From the IMG/VR virus record IMGVR_UViG_3300048011_000039, positions 1 to 30,598 of that record: DNA of 30,598 nucleotides. The stretch is one strand, 5' to 3'. The DNA is from a virus. Numbering within the stretch: position 1 is the stretch's first letter; every line of letters starts with the position of its first letter. Shown here piece by piece: positions 27,624-30,598 of the stretch. The notes under the pieces are model-generated. The model saw only the letters and a list, made by a program, of their open reading frames with translations, was not told the origin of the DNA and did not search any database. The position numbers and the translations under genes were made by a program.

Positions 27624-27941
27624 TTACCAAGGCACGCCGTCAGCTGTGACAGGGTTCTTGTCTGCTTCGATCTTAGCAGTCAGTGCCGCTTCAACGGTGT
27701 CCTGACCTACAGACTCCCATACCCAACCTAAGACATCAGCCTCAGTCAAGCTGTCATAGGCAATGTAGTCAGGTGCTGTAGGGTCTGGTGTAAAACCGAC
27801 AGTACCGTAAGATGATGCAGAGTAAGTAACAGCGTCGTCGCCAGTACCTACGGTTTCTTCTTCAGTGCATCGCCAGTGTGCAACGGTTACACCGCCGTCT
27901 GCCAATTCACGCTCAAGTGTTGCAATAGTCCATGTAGTCAT
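27624..27941 (-). CDS. DUF7936-like conserved phage protein
   Basis: 105 residues, ATG directly following the fibre stop. MTTWTIATLERELADGGVTV AHWRC is followed by YSASSYGTVGF, TEADVLGWVWESVGQDTVEAALTAKIE and a GVPW end. This TIA.LERE...A.YG..G...VLGWV...GVPW pattern is widespread in small proteins beside cyano- and other marine phage fibres. Function is unknown. Confidence 0.68.
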   Translation of the reverse strand: MTTWTIATLERELADGGVTVAHWRCTEEETVGTGDDAVTYSASSYGTVGFTPDPTAPDYIAYDSLTEADVLGWVWESVGQDTVEAALTAKIEADKNPVTADGVPW

Positions 27942-30598
27942 TAGTTAGTCTCCAATTGTGCAACTCTGGCACGTAGTGATTGAATTTCTTTTACAAGCAT
28001 AGGTACTAGCTTTGAGTAGTCTACGCCCATCATTTCTTCTGAGTCTTCTGGTGTTGATACTGCTTCAGGTGCAACAGTGTTTAACTCTTGTGCAACCATG
28101 CCGTACTTCTGGTGTGACCCGTCAGCTTTCCAGTCAAACGAGCGTACTTGGATAGCGTCAATGTCGTCAGAAGCAGAAGGTGCGTCTACGATGTTGTCCT
28201 TGAGGCGTTGGTCTGAAGAGGTGTTGTAGGCTGTTGCTGTGTTAGTTGTAGATACAGAACCTATACCGCCTCCGCTAGTATCCCTAAAACTAAGAGGAAC
28301 CCCTGTTGTGTTACTATTTTGAATAATTACGCCACCCGTACCCGAAGCACATTTAATGCTCGCAATGTACCCCGCCGCAACTTCTGCTGTTAGGTTTAGA
28401 AATAATTGTCCTGCGGATGAGATGCGCATTCGTTCTGCGCCGCCTGTAGAAAAGCCCAGTGCATTCGTTGTGGCCCTATACATTCCTGAGTCAGAGTCTG
28501 CCGAAAAAGACACAGACGGCGTGGATGCACTTCCTGCACCTGCTCTTAACTGCGTATCTACAAAAGCACTGCCTGACAGGTAAAGGTCTTTGAAGCGTCT
28601 ATTAGTTCCGCCACTGCTATAGCCAATATCAATACTAGAGTCTACGTTTGCGCCAGTGGTGATGTTGTGCGGCATTACAGCGTTGTTATCTGCGTTAAAT
28701 TGAATGCCTGTATCGCCGGTTCCAATTGTCAAAGCAGAATTTAAAGTACCAATACTACCGACTGTGCCGCCGTCCGCAAAAAATGTAGCAATGGCACCAT
28801 CTGAACTTAAACGGTTTAATTGAAGCGTAGTGTCTCCGTCAACTGTTACGTTGTGTGTTCCTGAAGAGAGAATTGCAGTACCTGCTCCAGCGATAGCCGC
28901 AGACGTTTTACCAACAAGCAAATTGCCGCTTGAGTCAACAGACATCCTTGTTGAAGCCGCAGTGCTGTCATAAATACTAAACGTACTTCCAACCGACAAT
29001 GCCCAGTTTCTAGTGGCGTTATCTAAAGTAATAAAATTGTATGCACCTGTTGTTGCAAACTTTGCCACGTCAGTAGAGGCAGTAGCTACGTGAAGGGGAT
29101 TAGATGGACTGCTAGTTCCTAGACCCAATGACTCCGCAGAAGCATCCCAGAACAACTTCGCCGTTGTGCCTGTGTCTTCGTAGAAGCTGATGTCGCCGTT
29201 ACCTGAGATTCGCAAACGTTCTTTAGTAGAAAAATCGTTAGCTGTCCCTGTCTCTAAGCTTAAACGACTTGTTAACGCCGCACCTTCTCTGGCAGATACA
29301 ATTCTAGCGTTTACATCATATACAGGGTTAAAGACCAAGTTGGCTTCTACGTCAGAGGTAGTTCCAGTGCCTTCTAAAGTAGCAACATCGCCAGAAGCTT
29401 TACTAACAGTAAGCCCATCCATCGTGGCTGTACCCGTCACGTCGATGCCTGTGGAGGTTGCTGTAAGGACTGTAGTTCCAGATGGTTTTAGAAAAATACT
29501 GCCAGAAGCGCTTGATATGGATAAGTCGCCTGTCGGCTGATAAATCGTATTGCCTGTATCAGCCCCTCCGACTCTTAGCCCATTTAGGTAAGAGTTTGCG
29601 TTAGTAGTTACGCCGCCAGTAACGTCGATGCCTGTGGAATTAACAGACAAACGCTCTGAGCCGTTGGTATCTACGGTAAAATTATTACCTACTACGCCAA
29701 TATTAGGAACAACAGTGGTATCTCCGTCTGCAATCTCAATACGTGCTCTTGAATCGCCTGATTCAACACGGACAACATTATCTATAGTAGCGTGATATAC
29801 ATGTAGTGGTTTTTGTGGACTGCTAACCCCAAGACCCAACGACTCCGCAGAAGCATCCCAGAAGAACTTCGGAGTCGTGCCAGTGTCCTCGTAGAAGCTG
29901 ATATCGCCGCCACCGTCAACCTTAAATCTGTTAACGGGAGTAGTTGTGCCAGTAAGCATATAAATATCACGAGAAGCATTGCTTCTGGCTTGAATAATTA
30001 AATCGCCGCCGTTGTAATCAGCATGTCCACTAGCGGCTCTAAATATGTAGTTAGCACCATCATTTGTTGGGGTTGCTGTCAAGTCAGACTCAATTTTTAC
30101 ATTAGCAACATCTAAACCATCAACGGTCGCTGTGCCAGTTACGTCGATGCCTGCGTAGAAGCTAGTGTCGCCTGTAGCGTGGTCAATTTGAAATCTGGTT
30201 ACAGGATTAGCATCTGAATTATCTACTGTTTGTATTTGTAGCTTACCTGCGGCGTTTCTAATTCGAGTATTTACATCAGTAGTATCTGTTTCGCTTAAGA
30301 AAATCTTTGGGCTTGCACCAGATATTTCAAAATTACCAGTAAAAGAACCATTGCCGTCCACAGTCAAACCATCAGCAGTCGCTGTGCCAGTAACGTCGAT
30401 GCCTGTGGAGCTTGTGGCTAAACGGGCTGATCCGTTGTGAAATAAAGTTGACTCAGCATCACCTTTAAATATAGCGGCGATATTATCAGACGTATCTGTT
30501 AAACGGACTTGGTTGTGTCCTCTTATTCTAAGCGTTCCAGTGCCAACTTCATCAATGTAGCTATTTGACCCTGAGTGATAAATCTGTAAGTCGTTGTC
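27941..30598 (-). CDS. Tail fibre protein, C-terminal part with S74 self-cleaving domain
   Basis: 886 codons, open through 30598, with no reliable start inside. It has many GIDVTGTAT.DGLTV repeats and two copies of DISFYEDTGTT.K.FWDASAESLGLG...P.PLHV. The C-terminus is an intramolecular chaperone of the peptidase S74 type, starting at SSDQRLKDNI, followed by DAIQVRSFDWK, YGMVAQEL and a coiled-coil end VKEIQSLRARVAQLETN. This domain trimerises the fibre, then cuts itself off at the serine. It matches the N-terminal piece at 1-577 and is probably the same gene in a circular genome. Confidence 0.88.
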   Translation of the reverse strand, partial: DNDLQIYHSGSNSYIDEVGTGTLRIRGHNQVRLTDTSDNIAAIFKGDAESTLFHNGSARLATSSTGIDVTGTATADGLTVDGNGSFTGNFEISGASPKIFLSETDTTDVNTRIRNAAGKLQIQTVDNSDANPVTRFQIDHATGDTSFYAGIDVTGTATVDGLDVANVKIESDLTATPTNDGANYIFRAASGHADYNGGDLIIQARSNASRDIYMLTGTTTPVNRFKVDGGGDISFYEDTGTTPKFFWDASAESLGLGVSSPQKPLHVYHATIDNVVRVESGDSRARIEIADGDTTVVPNIGVVGNNFTVDTNGSERLSVNSTGIDVTGGVTTNANSYLNGLRVGGADTGNTIYQPTGDLSISSASGSIFLKPSGTTVLTATSTGIDVTGTATMDGLTVSKASGDVATLEGTGTTSDVEANLVFNPVYDVNARIVSAREGAALTSRLSLETGTANDFSTKERLRISGNGDISFYEDTGTTAKLFWDASAESLGLGTSSPSNPLHVATASTDVAKFATTGAYNFITLDNATRNWALSVGSTFSIYDSTAASTRMSVDSSGNLLVGKTSAAIAGAGTAILSSGTHNVTVDGDTTLQLNRLSSDGAIATFFADGGTVGSIGTLNSALTIGTGDTGIQFNADNNAVMPHNITTGANVDSSIDIGYSSGGTNRRFKDLYLSGSAFVDTQLRAGAGSASTPSVSFSADSDSGMYRATTNALGFSTGGAERMRISSAGQLFLNLTAEVAAGYIASIKCASGTGGVIIQNSNTTGVPLSFRDTSGGGIGSVSTTNTATAYNTSSDQRLKDNIVDAPSASDDIDAIQVRSFDWKADGSHQKYGMVAQELNTVAPEAVSTPEDSEEMMGVDYSKLVPMLVKEIQSLRARVAQLETN
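30181..30360. repeat. Tail-fibre direct repeat, copy B
   Basis: Counterpart of 1-180, identical over 103 bases and with 8 differences in 180. After it the sequence continues 238 bases to the edge, so it is not a simple terminal overlap of the contig. Confidence 0.9.

Noticed and set aside
1-30598. tRNA genes, CRISPR arrays, insertion sequences, integrase or attachment sites
   Set aside because: I looked for cloverleaf-like patterns, regular spaced repeats and recombinase motifs and saw none I could support.

Overview
This window reads as an almost complete genome of a tailed phage with a long, flexible, non-contractile tail (siphovirus-like, Caudoviricetes). It has one large and one small terminase subunit, a portal, scaffold, capsid, tail tube, frameshifted tail chaperone, tape measure and J-like tail tip. 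I see no sheath or contractile baseplate genes, and no integrase, transposase, tRNA or CRISPR array. Several small proteins and the repeated tail-fibre sequence resemble those of marine phages. A near-match to the gammaproteobacterial parS site and lambda Nin-like genes hint at a gammaproteobacterial host, but that is inference.

Nearly everything is on the minus strand, so it is read from right to left. The early/recombination block starts at 25301 and runs down to about 18589. It encodes an Erf-like annealing protein, an SSB-like protein with an acidic DDLPF tail, two small HTH proteins, a possible helicase loader, NinB-like and NinG-like recombination proteins, a metallophosphoesterase, a sigma region 4-like protein and several tiny unknown proteins. 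No DNA polymerase, primase or helicase is visible, so the phage probably uses the host replisome. A strong terminator (18501-18523) ends this block, and an extended -10 promoter (18428-18436) starts the late block.

The late block runs from 18409 to 1. In order it holds a ParB-domain DNA methyltransferase, TerS, TerL, portal, Mu gpF-like minor head protein, a 16-residue lysine-rich ORF, scaffold, major capsid protein, head-tail connectors, tail terminator, tail tube, tail chaperone with a -1 slippery site, tape measure, distal tail proteins, a GNAT-like protein, tail tip, appendage proteins and the N-terminus of a tail fibre that runs off the left edge. The C-terminal half of the same kind of fibre enters from the right edge (30598) and ends at 27941. 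Small conserved proteins and a lysis cassette (26843-25907) follow. This fits a circular or circularly permuted genome cut inside a repetitive fibre gene.

Only two short protein genes are on the plus strand (25496-25910). They diverge from the early operon and run tail-to-tail into the endolysin gene. The control features between and around genes are the most novel part: a compact plus-strand small RNA gene (about 23354-23438) with its own promoter and strong terminator and a loop complementary to several phage ribosome-binding sites; a long-range inverted repeat beside it; a parS-like palindrome over the early promoter; and a leader of about 43 bp shared by two genes 5.7 kb apart on opposite strands.
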